Source: Streptococcus sp. 2342 (GTDB lineage: Bacteria; Bacillota; Bacilli; Lactobacillales; Streptococcaceae). From it: DNA of 64,000 bases. Both the position numbers and the translations under genes were made by a program. Location of the stretch: the NCBI RefSeq assembly GCF_013276795.1, contig NZ_VMLR01000002.1, positions 202,645-266,644 on the forward strand, read 5' to 3'. Of the stretch, positions 11,681 through 20,596 are shown one piece after another; position 1 is the stretch's first letter; each line of letters begins with the position of its first letter. A model generated the notes under the pieces. The model ran no database searches. It saw nothing but the letters and a program-made list of their open reading frames with translations, and had not been told where the DNA came from.

Positions 11681-13834
11681 GTGAGAATTAATTTTAACAA
11701 AATCCAAAAAGCCATGGGTACCAGACTGGGTTTTGTCCTAACCCTTTTAATCCTCTATTGGCTCAAAACCTTATTAGCCTATACCGTTGACTTTAATTTA
11801 GATATTCAATTGGGCAAGTTGCAGGGAAATTACCTTGCCTTTATCGCCTTTTTCAACCCCCTTCCTCTAGGACTACTCCTGCTGGCTCTAGCCCTCTATG
11901 CTCGCTCAACCAAGATCTTTTATGGCCTGAGTATAGCTATTTATAGCCTTTTATTCATTTGGCTTTATTCCAATGTCTTTTACTATCGAGAATTTAGCGA
12001 CTTTATCACGGCTAATACCATGAAAGTGGTCAGCAAGGTGTCTGTCGGCACTGCAGAACTAGAGTTACTGCGTCCTTGGGATTTCATCTATTTTATGGAT
12101 TTCCCATTGCTGGCTTTCCTTTTCTATAAAAAATTCATCCCGCTGAATAGGAGACCCTTCAAATTCCGCTCCAGTGTTGCTATCACTGCTCTCTCAGCCC
12201 TGCTCTTTTCTGCTAATCTTTTCTTGGCAGAGATTGAGCGTCCCGATCTCCTGTCGCGAGGATTTTCTAATTATTATATTGTTCGTGCCCTTAGTTTGCC
12301 AGCCTTTTTAGGCTATAGTGCCAACCAATCCTATAGCGCTAATAAAGAACGGGCTAAGGCCTCTGAGACTGACCTTCAACCTATTACAGATTATATTCAA
12401 GAACATTCGGCTAAGCCCAATCCAGACTATTTTGGCCTGGCCAAAGGGAAAAATGTGATTTATCTCCACTTGGAGAGTTTCCAACAGTTCCTGCTTGACT
12501 ATAAACTCAACATAGATGGAACTGAGCATGAAGTCACTCCCTTCCTAAATTCACTCTACCATTCGCAATCAACCCTAGCCTTTTCTAATATCTTTAACCA
12601 AGTCAAGGCTGGTAAAACCTCAGATGCAGAAACCATGCTGGAGACAGGTTTATTTGGCCTTGACCAAGGTTCCTTCATGGTCAACTACGGAGGTACCAAT
12701 ACCCAGCAGGCCGCACCTTTTATCCTATCAAAAAACGGCTATCAATCAAGTGCTATCTTTCACGGCAATATCGGGACCTTCTGGAATCGAAATACGACCT
12801 ACAAACAATGGGGCTACCAATACTTCTTTGATGCTTCCTACTTCACCAAGCAAGACAGTAGCAATTCTTTCCAATATGGTTTAAATGATAAAATCATGAT
12901 GAAAGATTCTATCCAATATCTGGAGCATTTACAGCAACCTTTTTATACTAAGTATATCACGGTGTCCAATCACTATCCCTATGCTAGCAATCTGACAGGC
13001 GATGAGCTTGGTTTCCCACTGGCTAAGACCAAAGATGAAACGATCAATGGCTACTTCCAAACAGCCAACTATCTGGATAGCGCTATCAAGGCCTTCTTTG
13101 ACTATCTCAAAGAAAGTGGCCTCTATGAAAAATCCATCATCGTCATTTACGGAGACCATTATGGTATTTCCAACTCCCGCAATCCTGAGCTGGCACCCTT
13201 GATTGGAAAGACTTCTGAGAACTGGTCGAATTACGACAATGCCATGTTGCAACGAGTGCCTTTTATGGTGGTCATGCCTGGTTATGAAAAGGGGCAAATC
13301 ATCAATACCTACGGTGGGCAAATCGATATCTTACCGACTCTCGAACACCTCCTTGGTATTGAGTCCAATTCCTTCCTTCAAGTTGGACAAGATCTCCTAT
13401 CACCAGACCATCAAGAAATCGTTGCCTTTCGAACTGCCAATTCCTTCGTCACACCAAAATACACTAGTTATGACGGACGAACCTACTATACTGAAAGTGG
13501 TCTCGAAATCAGTAATCTTGATGAACAAACTCAGACTGAACTGGAAAGCGTTCGGCAGGCAGCCAGTCAACAGCTGAAAATCAGTGACCAGATTCAAACT
13601 GGCGATTTGATACGTTTTTACCAAAAAGATCATCTTGGAAAAGTTGATACTGAAAGTATTTCTTACCTCAATTCCTTGCCAGTTTTACAAAAGATTGAAC
13701 AGGAAAAAGGTAGTCAATCAACCAGTCTCTTTAGCCAACGACAAGGTAAAACCAGTGCTGACCTTTTCAAGGCACCAAGTTACCAAGAACTTCACCCAGA
13801 GTCGGCAGAAACCGAATCAAAATCACAATCATAA
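11681..13834 (+). CDS. ltaS: LtaS-type lipoteichoic acid synthase (phosphoglycerol transferase)
   Basis: 717 aa from the GTG at 11681, chosen because AGGAAG lies 8 bases upstream and the promoter -10 is at 11645-11650. About five hydrophobic segments occupy residues 15-190, followed by a large extracellular sulfatase-fold domain: NVIYLHLESFQ supplies the metal-site Glu, GKTSDAETML the catalytic Thr, and VIYGDHYG the Asp/His ligands. LtaS polymerises glycerol phosphate from phosphatidylglycerol. The tail after about residue 640 is polar and rich in Ser, Gln and Glu. Typical pneumococci make teichoic acids by another route; as I recall, S. mitis/oralis carry an LtaS homologue, so this gene bears on species assignment. 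It is immediately followed by an IS200 element. Confidence 0.88.
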   Translation: MRINFNKIQKAMGTRLGFVLTLLILYWLKTLLAYTVDFNLDIQLGKLQGNYLAFIAFFNPLPLGLLLLALALYARSTKIFYGLSIAIYSLLFIWLYSNVFYYREFSDFITANTMKVVSKVSVGTAELELLRPWDFIYFMDFPLLAFLFYKKFIPLNRRPFKFRSSVAITALSALLFSANLFLAEIERPDLLSRGFSNYYIVRALSLPAFLGYSANQSYSANKERAKASETDLQPITDYIQEHSAKPNPDYFGLAKGKNVIYLHLESFQQFLLDYKLNIDGTEHEVTPFLNSLYHSQSTLAFSNIFNQVKAGKTSDAETMLETGLFGLDQGSFMVNYGGTNTQQAAPFILSKNGYQSSAIFHGNIGTFWNRNTTYKQWGYQYFFDASYFTKQDSSNSFQYGLNDKIMMKDSIQYLEHLQQPFYTKYITVSNHYPYASNLTGDELGFPLAKTKDETINGYFQTANYLDSAIKAFFDYLKESGLYEKSIIVIYGDHYGISNSRNPELAPLIGKTSENWSNYDNAMLQRVPFMVVMPGYEKGQIINTYGGQIDILPTLEHLLGIESNSFLQVGQDLLSPDHQEIVAFRTANSFVTPKYTSYDGRTYYTESGLEISNLDEQTQTELESVRQAASQQLKISDQIQTGDLIRFYQKDHLGKVDTESISYLNSLPVLQKIEQEKGSQSTSLFSQRQGKTSADLFKAPSYQELHPESAETESKSQS

Positions 13835-14618
13835 CCACCCGTCAAACGGGTGGTTTGTACCAGGGCTATAAGCCCAAATTACCAGCCAGCGCCTAAAGAC
13901 GCTGGCTTTCACTTTGTTCAAGCCTCATTGCTCTTGACTCGTCACTTGCCTCTTAAAGAGGCTTTAGTATTACTTACCACTATCCCTAAAGGGATCCTCA
14001 TATTCTTTTACACTCAATTTATCTAGTGCTATATCATGCTTTACTCGTTCTCAAATTTTCATACTCGTGAAGAAATCATCCACTGGATAATTTCTTTAAT
14101 CTTGAATATATTTCTTAATTGTGGCTTCATTGAGTCCAACCGTACTCACATAATAACCTTCCGCCCCAAAATGCCGATCCCCAAACCTATACTTGAGGTT
14201 GGCGTGTTTGTCAAACATCATGAGTGCACTTTTTCCTTTTAAATAACCCATGAAACTCGAAACACTTATCCTTGGTGGAATACTTACTAACATGTGTACA
14301 TGGTCTGGCATTAAGTGACCCTCGATAATTTCAACTCCTTTATAACTACACAAGCGATGAAATATTTCGCCTAAACTACTTCGATATTGATTATAGATAA
14401 CTTTTCGTCTATACTTAGGGGTGAACACAATGTGATACTTACAATGCCACTTTGTGTGCGATAAACTATGAGCCTTTTGTACCATATTTTTCTCCTTTCG
14501 CTTTACAATTAGCTTGAACACCTTTATTGTATCGCGTTCGGAGTTTTTTTGGTATAACCTTCGACGCGCACCCGCATAGCGGGTGGTTTTTTTGTCTCGC
14601 ACCTAACGGAGCGAGACG
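13835..14618. mobile_element. IS200/IS605-family insertion sequence (about 0.78 kb)
   Basis: A single Y1-type transposase on the minus strand is flanked by GC-rich hairpins rather than inverted repeats. Left end: CCACCCGTCAAACGGGTGG at 13836-13854, then GCCAGCGCCTAAAGACGCTGGC at about 13886-13907 and GCCTCTTAAAGAGGC at about 13948-13962. Right end: CACCCGCATAGCGGGTG at about 14569-14585, then GTCTCGC (14594-14600) facing GCGAGAC (14611-14617). Such hairpins serve as the single-strand recognition structures of this family. The left end starts one base after the ltaS stop. Exact tips are estimated. Confidence 0.75.
13970..14485 (-). pseudogene. tnpA: IS200-type transposase TnpA, C-terminus disrupted
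   Basis: Starts at the ATG at 14485 behind AAGGAGAA. The HUH motif (MPDHVHML) and the catalytic Tyr region (EGYYVSTVG) are present. Reading stops at 14096, after KKYIQD. About 51 bases further on, the same frame resumes with ERVKHDIALDKLSVKEYED and ends at 13970, which matches the C-terminus I recall for pneumococcal IS200 transposases. So an apparent in-frame insertion of about 51 bp carrying a stop (roughly 14049-14099) has cut off the last 30 or so residues. The usual Trp before AEGYY also appears changed to Gly. Probably inactive, unless the short form works. Confidence 0.7.
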
Positions 14619-14634
14619 GACTAATAGTCACATA

Positions 14635-14690
14635 ATAAAACGCATACTATCAAGGTTCAAACACCTGATACTATGCGTTTTTCTTATTTG
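14635..14690. terminator. Terminator between IS200 and the ECF component gene
   Basis: Inverted repeat with AAAACGCATACTATCAAGG (about 14637-14655) facing CCTGATACTATGCGTTTTT (14664-14682). Both outer arms are A/T-runs, so it can work in either direction; the likely client is the minus-strand operon ending at 14713. Confidence 0.65.
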
Positions 14691-14712
14691 AAAGACTTTT
14701 ATCCAGATTTCT

Positions 14713-15174
14713 TTACTTAATCTTCTTGATACTTTGACTAAGAATAAATCCTACAATCATCCCTACCATATTTTGCATGAAATTTGGTAGGATTTCTGGT
14801 AGGGCTGCAGCCCAGCCATTCATCAATGTAGAACCCAAGGCGTAACCCCCTACCATGGCAATCGTTGCTAAGATAAGGCCTAACCACTGAGTTTTTCCTT
14901 TAAATCCTGCGAAAAATCCCTGCAAGCCATGGTTGACCAAACTAAAGAACATCCACTGAGGATAGCCTGATAAGAGGTCAATCAAGAAACCTGCCAGTCC
15001 TCCGACTACAGCCCCTTCACGACTACCAAAGTAGAAAGCCGTAAAGAAGACACCCGCATCTAAAAGAGTTAGAATGCCTGTCGGTGTTGGAATTTTTAAG
15101 AAATAGCCTAGGACCACAGAGAGGGCGGTTAATAGGGATACAAGGGCGATTTTAGTTGTTTTGGTTTGCTTCAT
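14713..15174 (-). CDS. ECF transporter S component (vitamin B6/thiamine-precursor type)
   Basis: 153 aa, strongly hydrophobic with 5-6 predicted membrane helices and a short basic C-terminus (SIKKIK). The N-terminus has the [18 protein letters not shown] helix typical of ECF substrate-capture proteins, which share an ATPase/EcfT module encoded elsewhere. It overlaps the kinase gene upstream by 23 bases, so the substrate is probably the vitamer that kinase phosphorylates (pyridoxine-type or HMP). No TPP riboswitch is visible upstream of the operon. Confidence 0.75.
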   Translation of the reverse strand: MKQTKTTKIALVSLLTALSVVLGYFLKIPTPTGILTLLDAGVFFTAFYFGSREGAVVGGLAGFLIDLLSGYPQWMFFSLVNHGLQGFFAGFKGKTQWLGLILATIAMVGGYALGSTLMNGWAAALPEILPNFMQNMVGMIVGFILSQSIKKIK

Positions 15175-15925
15175 ATTGTCTTACTCCATACTGATCTGCT
15201 TGTGCAATGGCACGATAAACGAAAGCCTTAGAGCTTTCTACTGCTGGTAAAAGTTCATCACCTTTAACCAAGTGACTGGCAATGCTAGAGGCAAAGGTAC
15301 AACCTGCACCAGCATTTTGCCCTTGAATGACAGGATTTTCTAGGACTGTAAAGGTTTGTCCGTCATAAAAGACATCTACAGCCTTGTCCTGACTAAGGCG
15401 ATTGCCTCCCTTGATAATGACTGCTGGCGCGCCTAATTCATGCAATTTCTGCGCTGCAGCTTTCATATCTTCCAAGGTTTTAATTTCCTGATCAGCTAAT
15501 AATTCTGCTTCAGGAAGATTAGGCGTAATCACACTGACATGAGGGAAAAAGCGAATCAACTCTTGGCAGAGTTCACTAACTGCTACGTCATGCGTTTCCT
15601 TGCAGACCAATACAGGATCCAGAACCACAGGCACTCCTGGGCGTTGCTTGATAAAATCCAATGCCTTCTCAGCTACACTGACAGTTGGTAGAAGACCAAT
15701 CTTAATCCCTGCAAATTCCACATCACGCAAGCTATCTAATTCATATTGAAAAATGGTATCGTCAGTTGGAAAGACCTCAAATCCTTTTTCTGTCAAGGTT
15801 GTCAAGCAAGTTACTGCTACAAAGCCATGCAAGCCGTTCAAGGTATAGGTCGCCAAATCAGCGGACAATCCACCACCACTAAAAATATCATTTCCTGAAA
15901 GTGCTAAAATACGATTATTCTTCAT
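15152..15925 (-). CDS. Pyridoxal/hydroxymethylpyrimidine kinase (PdxK/ThiD-like)
   Basis: 257 aa, ribokinase-like fold. [18 protein letters not shown] near the N-terminus and [15 protein letters not shown] near the C-terminus hold the substrate loop and the anion-hole/catalytic region; the Cys in GAGC is characteristic of the ThiD/PdxK branch. In Firmicutes this branch often acts as a pyridoxal kinase despite its ThiD annotation. It overlaps truA (11 bases) and the ECF S component (23 bases), which supports salvage of an imported vitamer. Confidence 0.82.
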   Translation of the reverse strand: MKNNRILALSGNDIFSGGGLSADLATYTLNGLHGFVAVTCLTTLTEKGFEVFPTDDTIFQYELDSLRDVEFAGIKIGLLPTVSVAEKALDFIKQRPGVPVVLDPVLVCKETHDVAVSELCQELIRFFPHVSVITPNLPEAELLADQEIKTLEDMKAAAQKLHELGAPAVIIKGGNRLSQDKAVDVFYDGQTFTVLENPVIQGQNAGAGCTFASSIASHLVKGDELLPAVESSKAFVYRAIAQADQYGVRQYEANQNN

Positions 15926-16664
15926 AACGAATCTCCTTTAAATATAAACCATTTGGTGCTGCAGTGGGACCTGCAAGTTGCCTGTTCTTTTTCTCCAAAA
16001 TCAGGTCAATCTGCTCTACTGGCATTCGATTATTTCCGATTTTGAGCAGTGTCCCCACCATATTGCGAATCTGCTTATACAAGAAACCATTTCCTGAAAA
16101 GGTAAAGGTCAAAAACTGGCCTGTCTCATCAACCCTGAGACTAGCTTCTGTGATGGTGCGAACCTTGTCCTCTACGCTGGTCCCAGATGCTGTAAAGCCT
16201 GTGAAATCGTGGGTTCCTTCTAGCCTTTTGACGGCCTCCTGCATCCTCTCCACATCGAGTGGGTAGGGGAAGTGAGTGGCATAGTGACGGCGCATCGGAT
16301 TTTTGGGACGGCCCCTATCCACGATAAACTCATAGGTCTTGCTGTGCTTGGCATAACGGCAATGAAAATTATCCGCCACAAGCTCAATCGAAACCACATC
16401 GATATCTTCAGGAGACTGGGTATCCAAGGCAAAACGGAGCTTCTCCTCATCCATCTGATAGGGCAGGTCAAAATGAATCACCTGTCCCAAAGCATGAACC
16501 CCACTATCTGTCCTACCAGCACCGTGAACAGTAATGGCTTGCCCTTTATTTAACCTGGTCAAGGTTTTTTCAATTTCTTCCTGAACGCTACGCGCATGAG
16601 GCTGGCGCTGAAAACCAGAAAAGGCATAACCATCATAGGAAATAGTTGCTTTGTATCTCGTCAT
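15915..16664 (-). CDS. truA: tRNA pseudouridine(38-40) synthase
   Basis: 249 aa, typical length. Isomerises uridines 38-40 in the tRNA anticodon arm. The catalytic Asp lies in [15 protein letters not shown] near residue 55, and [14 protein letters not shown] is the conserved C-terminal helix. It heads an operon with the vitamin kinase and the ECF component, as I recall in pneumococcus, and has its own promoter. Confidence 0.95.
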   Translation of the reverse strand: MTRYKATISYDGYAFSGFQRQPHARSVQEEIEKTLTRLNKGQAITVHGAGRTDSGVHALGQVIHFDLPYQMDEEKLRFALDTQSPEDIDVVSIELVADNFHCRYAKHSKTYEFIVDRGRPKNPMRRHYATHFPYPLDVERMQEAVKRLEGTHDFTGFTASGTSVEDKVRTITEASLRVDETGQFLTFTFSGNGFLYKQIRNMVGTLLKIGNNRMPVEQIDLILEKKNRQLAGPTAAPNGLYLKEIRYEE

Positions 16665-16671
16665 AACTTCT

Positions 16672-16700
16672 ATTTTATCAAGAAATTAGTCTCGTAACAA
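16672..16700 (-). promoter_or_regulatory. Promoter of truA operon
   Basis: On the minus strand TTGTTA (16700-16695) and TAAAAT (16677-16672) are separated by 17 bases. The -10 lies only about 8 bases before the truA ATG, so the transcript would have a very short leader. Confidence 0.55.
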
Positions 16701-16740
16701 GCTAGAAAATTTATAATTGTCTGGGTACAAAATTCACAAA

Positions 16741-16770
16741 AAGAAAAACTTAGGAAACCAATCCTAAGCT
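16741..16770 (-). terminator. Terminator of the MFS gene
   Basis: CTTAGGA (16749-16755) pairs with TCCTAAG (16762-16768), followed on the minus strand by a T-rich tract. The stop codon of the transporter lies inside the stem. Confidence 0.75.
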
Positions 16771-17915
16771 CTCTTGTGAAGTAGGTACATGACAAAGATA
16801 GAGGTTACAATCAACCAAGATCCTAAGATAGCAAAGACCAACATCCCATTGTGAGTTAGTAAGCCAATTGCACCTAGAACAAATGGGGTCGTAAAGGCTC
16901 CGAAACTACAGCCTAATACAGCAAATGAAGTTGCTTGATTGAGGAGTTTAGCTGGAATTCGTTCAGAGACAAGTTGAAAGACCGTCGTCAAGGCTACACT
17001 GTAGGCAAAACCAGCCAGAATGCTTCCTGCCACTACCACCCACAAGGATGGAGACAAGGCAATCACGATTTGCCCTAAGCCGAAGGTAATACCAGACCAG
17101 AGGAGCAATTTTTCCTTAAAGATAGAAATCAAGAAAGAAAAACTCACCCCAGCCACAATCCCGATCAACTGCATGACACTAAGAACAAAACTAGATAACT
17201 GGGCATCTCCAAGTCCTCTTTCCACCATCAAACTTGGAATACGGATGGTAATAGCCGTATTGGTACAAACTACAACTGCCGCTTCTATAGCTAGGATAAA
17301 AATCAAGCCTTTCATTTCCCCAGTTAAACGACTTGCTTCCTTCTCCTTTTTCTTGACTGCTTTCTTTTCTTTGCCATAAGGGACAAAGAGTAGATATAGG
17401 ATCAGCACCAAAAATCCAGCACTATAGGCTAGGAAGGTAGCTGTCCAACCAAAGGCCAACAATTGGCCGACTGCCAAAGTAATGAGAGAAGCCCCAACGA
17501 CCTCTGCAGAACCGCGTAATCCTAGCATCTGAATTCGGGTTTTTCCTTGATAGCGTTCACTGATAATAGAAATAGCCTTGGCATTGATCATCCCAACTCC
17601 CAAACCAAAAAGAATCCGTGTCCCAAAGACAAAGGGATAGGCTTGATACCAAAAGGGAGCTGTTCCACTTAGTGATAAAATCAACAAGCCCAAACTAATC
17701 TGTAAGCGCTCAGGAAATATTTTTTCTAAGAAACCATTTAGCAGTAACATCATCATGATTCCAAAGGAAGGCAAGCTCGCCAAGAGCTCAATTTGTTCCT
17801 TAGGATAACCTTGATAATAGTCAAACATGGCTGGCAGGGCACTCGAGATGGAAAAGGAGGTAATCAAAACGAGGGAGAGAGCCAAAATACTGGCCCGTTC
17901 TAAAAATTGTTTCAT
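16764..17915 (-). CDS. MFS transporter
   Basis: 383 aa with about 12 hydrophobic helices and a basic central loop (KEKKAVKKKEKEAS, about 190-205) dividing two six-helix bundles. GTRILFGLGVGM in the third/fourth helix region resembles the MFS motif of drug and metabolite exporters. The substrate cannot be read from the sequence. A 16-base palindrome 37 bases upstream of the start could be the operator for a local regulator. Confidence 0.82.
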   Translation of the reverse strand: MKQFLERASILALSLVLITSFSISSALPAMFDYYQGYPKEQIELLASLPSFGIMMMLLLNGFLEKIFPERLQISLGLLILSLSGTAPFWYQAYPFVFGTRILFGLGVGMINAKAISIISERYQGKTRIQMLGLRGSAEVVGASLITLAVGQLLAFGWTATFLAYSAGFLVLILYLLFVPYGKEKKAVKKKEKEASRLTGEMKGLIFILAIEAAVVVCTNTAITIRIPSLMVERGLGDAQLSSFVLSVMQLIGIVAGVSFSFLISIFKEKLLLWSGITFGLGQIVIALSPSLWVVVAGSILAGFAYSVALTTVFQLVSERIPAKLLNQATSFAVLGCSFGAFTTPFVLGAIGLLTHNGMLVFAILGSWLIVTSIFVMYLLHKRA

Positions 17916-17952
17916 GAAATCTCTTTCTATATTTCTCTTAATCTTCTACTTT

Positions 17953-17968
17953 TTTGATCGTTATCAAA
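17953..17968. promoter_or_regulatory. Palindrome upstream of MFS gene (candidate operator)
   Basis: TTTGAT-CGTT-ATCAAA is a perfect inverted repeat with 6-base arms, 37 bases upstream of the MFS start. Its location fits a repressor site, but no dedicated regulator gene is adjacent. Confidence 0.35.
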
Positions 17969-17974
17969 CAAGCA

Positions 17975-18013
17975 AGAAAAGAAGAAGTCCCATTGGTATA
18001 CAGACTCCTTCTT
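17975..18013 (-). terminator. Terminator after the Pr6Pr-type membrane gene
   Basis: AAGAAGAAGTC (17979-17989) faces GACTCCTTCTT (18003-18013), with a T-rich tract following on the minus strand. It separates the phnA/Pr6Pr pair from the MFS gene. Confidence 0.6.
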
Positions 18014-18039
18014 AAACTCGAAAATGAATCCCTTGTGTC

Positions 18040-18669
18040 TTAGGATGACTTTCTCTTGATTTGCTTAATAAAGTAGAAGATAAATCCTGCTACCATATAG
18101 GCAACAAAGATAATCAGACACCACTTAAACACAACATCCCAACCCTTGTTCACATTCAAAAAGAAGTAAGGGAAAGGATTATCCTTGGCATTTGGAATAT
18201 TGAGTTTTAAAACCAAGCCATTAAAAAGAGCAAACATCATATACAGCAAGGGTAAAATGGTCCACACAATTGGATCCCAAATCTTGTATTGACCCTGTTT
18301 GTCAAAAAAGAGGGTATCTGCGAAAAACCAGAGGGGAACGATATAGTGGCAAAGGAAATTTTCTAGGGTATAGAAATTAGTCGCAATAGGCGCTAAGAGG
18401 AAATGGTAAATCACACAGGTAATCATGATACTCATGGTGACTCCACCTTTTAAGCGCAAGAGACTTGGTCTTTGCCAGTTTTCACCTACACGGCTCATAA
18501 CCTTTAGAAGATAAAGGGTAAAAATAGTTACCAAGAGGTTGGACAGAACCGTGTAATAGAGAAGCATCCCAAAACCACCATGCTTGGTAATTTCAAGGTA
18601 AACTCCCGTAAAAGCCGCTAGAAACAAGAAGATACGGCTATAAAATACAAGTTTATAGTGTTTTGACAT
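18040..18669 (-). CDS. Pr6Pr-family integral membrane protein
   Basis: 209 aa with about six hydrophobic helices and a basic C-terminus (KQIKRKSS). The pattern, including CHYIVPLWFFADTLFFDK and an NVNKGWDVVF loop, fits the Pr6Pr (FAR-17a/AIG1-like) family of bacterial six-helix proteins. No catalytic function is established for the bacterial members. Two bases separate it from phnA, so they are probably co-transcribed. Confidence 0.75.
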   Translation of the reverse strand: MSKHYKLVFYSRIFLFLAAFTGVYLEITKHGGFGMLLYYTVLSNLLVTIFTLYLLKVMSRVGENWQRPSLLRLKGGVTMSIMITCVIYHFLLAPIATNFYTLENFLCHYIVPLWFFADTLFFDKQGQYKIWDPIVWTILPLLYMMFALFNGLVLKLNIPNAKDNPFPYFFLNVNKGWDVVFKWCLIIFVAYMVAGFIFYFIKQIKRKSS

Positions 18670-18671
18670 GT

Positions 18672-19010
18672 TTAAATTTTCTTCACAAACTCTGATTTGA
18701 GTTTCATGGCACCGAAGCCATCAATCTTACAGTCGATATTGTGGTCGCCTTCTACGATGCGAATATTTTTCACGCGCGTCCCTTGTTTCAAATCTTTTGG
18801 CGCACCTTTTACCTTCAAGTCCTTGATGAGAGTTACTGTATCACCGTCAGCCAATTTATTTCCATTGGCATCGATAGCAACAAGACCCTCTTCTACATCT
18901 GCAACTTCAGCAGGATTCCACTCATAAGCACACTCTGGGCAAACCAGTAGGGCACCGTCTTCGTAGACATACTCTGAGTTACATTTTGGGCAATTTGGTA
19001 GGTTGTTCAT
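18672..19010 (-). CDS. phnA: PhnA/YjdM-family zinc-ribbon protein
   Basis: 112 aa. An N-terminal zinc ribbon, [21 protein letters not shown], has two CxxC pairs at about residues 7-10 and 24-27. A C-terminal KOW/SH3-like domain (about 45-112) carries [15 protein letters not shown]. The name is historical: most PhnA proteins are unrelated to phosphonate breakdown, and the function is unknown. It precedes the Pr6Pr membrane gene. Confidence 0.88.
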   Translation of the reverse strand: MNNLPNCPKCNSEYVYEDGALLVCPECAYEWNPAEVADVEEGLVAIDANGNKLADGDTVTLIKDLKVKGAPKDLKQGTRVKNIRIVEGDHNIDCKIDGFGAMKLKSEFVKKI

Positions 19011-19102
19011 GGTTTCTCCTTATCATCATTCGCTATTCTTTGAAAATCAAAATTTCTCGAACAGCAACTATTATACCCTAAAATCAGCATTTTGACAAAT
19101 TT

Positions 19103-19134
19103 AGAAAAAAACCGATATCTATCTATCGGCTTTT
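19103..19134 (-). terminator. Terminator of cmk
   Basis: CCGATA (19112-19117) pairs with TATCGG (19124-19129), flanked by an A-run that becomes T8 on the minus strand. It lies just after the cmk stop. Confidence 0.75.
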
Positions 19135-19140
19135 CTACAT

Positions 19141-19812
19141 TTACATTCTTTTTTTAGCTTCTGCTTTGATTTTTTCAACTACTTCTTGAATGTTCAAACC
19201 AGTTGTATCAAGGTAGACAGCATCCTCTGCTTGTTTGAGAGGCGAAGTCTCACGATGACTATCCTTGTAGTCACGCGCAGCAATTTCCTCTTTTAGAGTT
19301 TCAAGGTCTGTTTCAATTCCCTTGGCAACATTTTCCTTGTAACGACGCTCTGCTCTCTCATCAACAGAAGCTACTAGGAAAATTTTTAATTCTGCTTGTG
19401 GCAATACAACAGTCCCAATATCGCGACCGTCCATGACAATCCCGCCTTGTTGGGCAATTTCTTGTTGGAGAGAAACCAGTTTCTCACGCACTTGAGGAAT
19501 TGCTGCAATAGCAGAAACATGATTGGTCACCTCATTTTCACGGATAGGGTGGGTAATATCCACATCCCCTACAAAGACAAGCTGTTCTCCAGTTTCTGAA
19601 CGTCCAAAACTGATTGGATGCTGGTCCAACAAGGCTAGAAGGGCTTCGACTTCTTCTACTCCTAACTGGTTTTGGAGAGCCATGTAGGTCGTTGCACGAT
19701 ACATGGCACCTGTATCTAGGTAGGTGTATCCAAAGTCCTTGGCAATAATTTTTGCGACCGTACTCTTACCACTTGAAGCAGGACCGTCAATAGCAATTTG
19801 AATTGTTTTCAT
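19141..19812 (-). CDS. cmk: Cytidylate kinase
   Basis: 223 aa, full length. Phosphorylates CMP/dCMP with ATP. The P-loop GPASSGKST lies at residues 10-18, [10 protein letters not shown] binds nucleotide, and [12 protein letters not shown] is the conserved central segment. It lies 8 bases downstream of the LysM gene and closes that operon. Confidence 0.95.
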   Translation of the reverse strand: MKTIQIAIDGPASSGKSTVAKIIAKDFGYTYLDTGAMYRATTYMALQNQLGVEEVEALLALLDQHPISFGRSETGEQLVFVGDVDITHPIRENEVTNHVSAIAAIPQVREKLVSLQQEIAQQGGIVMDGRDIGTVVLPQAELKIFLVASVDERAERRYKENVAKGIETDLETLKEEIAARDYKDSHRETSPLKQAEDAVYLDTTGLNIQEVVEKIKAEAKKRM

Positions 19813-19820
19813 ATCGGCTC

Positions 19821-20288
19821 CTATTTTATTTTTATAACATCACCTGGATTAGCAAACCAAGATCCTGTAGCCATGTGCCCAGGATTTAAGGCCTCTAACT
19901 GAGCAATGGAGATTCCTGCACGAGCGGCAATGGCTGCTTCCCCTTCTCCAGCTAAGACTTTTGTCGTCCCTTCTGGATCTGTAGCTTCCTCCGAGTGTTC
20001 AGAAGAAGATTCTGAACTCTGCTCAGGCTGGGAACTGCTTGAAGATGAGACTTGTACTACACTTGCATCAGAATCGTGAAAATCTTTCAAGGCTGCCGTG
20101 CGATTACTCCCCCCCGTTGATAGATAGATAAGAACAATAATCATCACGACTACAATCACGAAGAAAATACTAGCTAAAATCGTCAAGACACGATTGGCCA
20201 CTACATCTCTGCCTTGAGTTCTCTTACGACGCTCTGCTCTTGATTCTTCTTGATCATAAATATCTTCTTGCCACGGTTCTTTTTCCAT
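19821..20288 (-). CDS. LysM-domain membrane-anchored protein (SAG1386/EF1546 type)
   Basis: 155 aa. A charged N-terminal cytoplasmic part (1-30, ending [10 protein letters not shown]) is followed by a single membrane segment (about 33-56), a Ser/Glu-rich extracellular linker (about 75-105), and a C-terminal LysM domain (about 108-155) beginning [17 protein letters not shown]. LysM modules bind peptidoglycan, so the protein should tether membrane and wall. It is the first gene of the cmk operon and divergent from the ferredoxin gene. Confidence 0.82.
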   Translation of the reverse strand: MEKEPWQEDIYDQEESRAERRKRTQGRDVVANRVLTILASIFFVIVVVMIIVLIYLSTGGSNRTAALKDFHDSDASVVQVSSSSSSQPEQSSESSSEHSEEATDPEGTTKVLAGEGEAAIAARAGISIAQLEALNPGHMATGSWFANPGDVIKIK

Positions 20289-20333
20289 ACCCTACTCCTT
20301 GTTTTTTTTTACTTTTCTTATTACAATATAAAT

Positions 20334-20546
20334 ATGAACATGAAAATCACACTTATACCTGAACGATGTATCGCCTGTGGGCTTTGCCAAACTTATTCTG
20401 ATTTATTTGATTACCACGATAATGGAATCGTGCGTTTTTACGATGATCCTGATCAACTAGAAAAAGAAATTTCTCCTTGTCAGGATGTCTTAGAAGCTGT
20501 TAAAAACTGCCCAACTCTCGCCCTGATTAGCAATCAGGAAGCATAA
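20334..20546 (+). CDS. Small ferredoxin, single Fe-S cluster type
   Basis: About 70 aa from the ATG at 20334 (a second ATG follows at 20340). CIACGLC supplies three cysteines in a CxxCxxC spacing, and NCP near residue 60 the fourth; another Cys lies in SPCQDV. This fits a one-cluster [4Fe-4S]/[3Fe-4S] ferredoxin. The start is placed here because the open frame upstream overlaps the divergent LysM gene. No partner reductase is adjacent, so the redox partner is unknown. Confidence 0.85.
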   Translation: MNMKITLIPERCIACGLCQTYSDLFDYHDNGIVRFYDDPDQLEKEISPCQDVLEAVKNCPTLALISNQEA

Positions 20547-20596
20547 ATCAATGGCGATAATCTACTCCCTCTAGTTTAGCATATTTCCATGTAAAA

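Noticed and set aside
12929-13321. 130-codon minus-strand open frame in ltaS
   Set aside because: Antisense to the catalytic domain of ltaS, without initiation signals.
15926-16763. TPP riboswitch controlling the vitamin kinase/ECF genes
   Set aside because: Those genes overlap truA, and no TPP aptamer-like sequence is visible upstream of truA.
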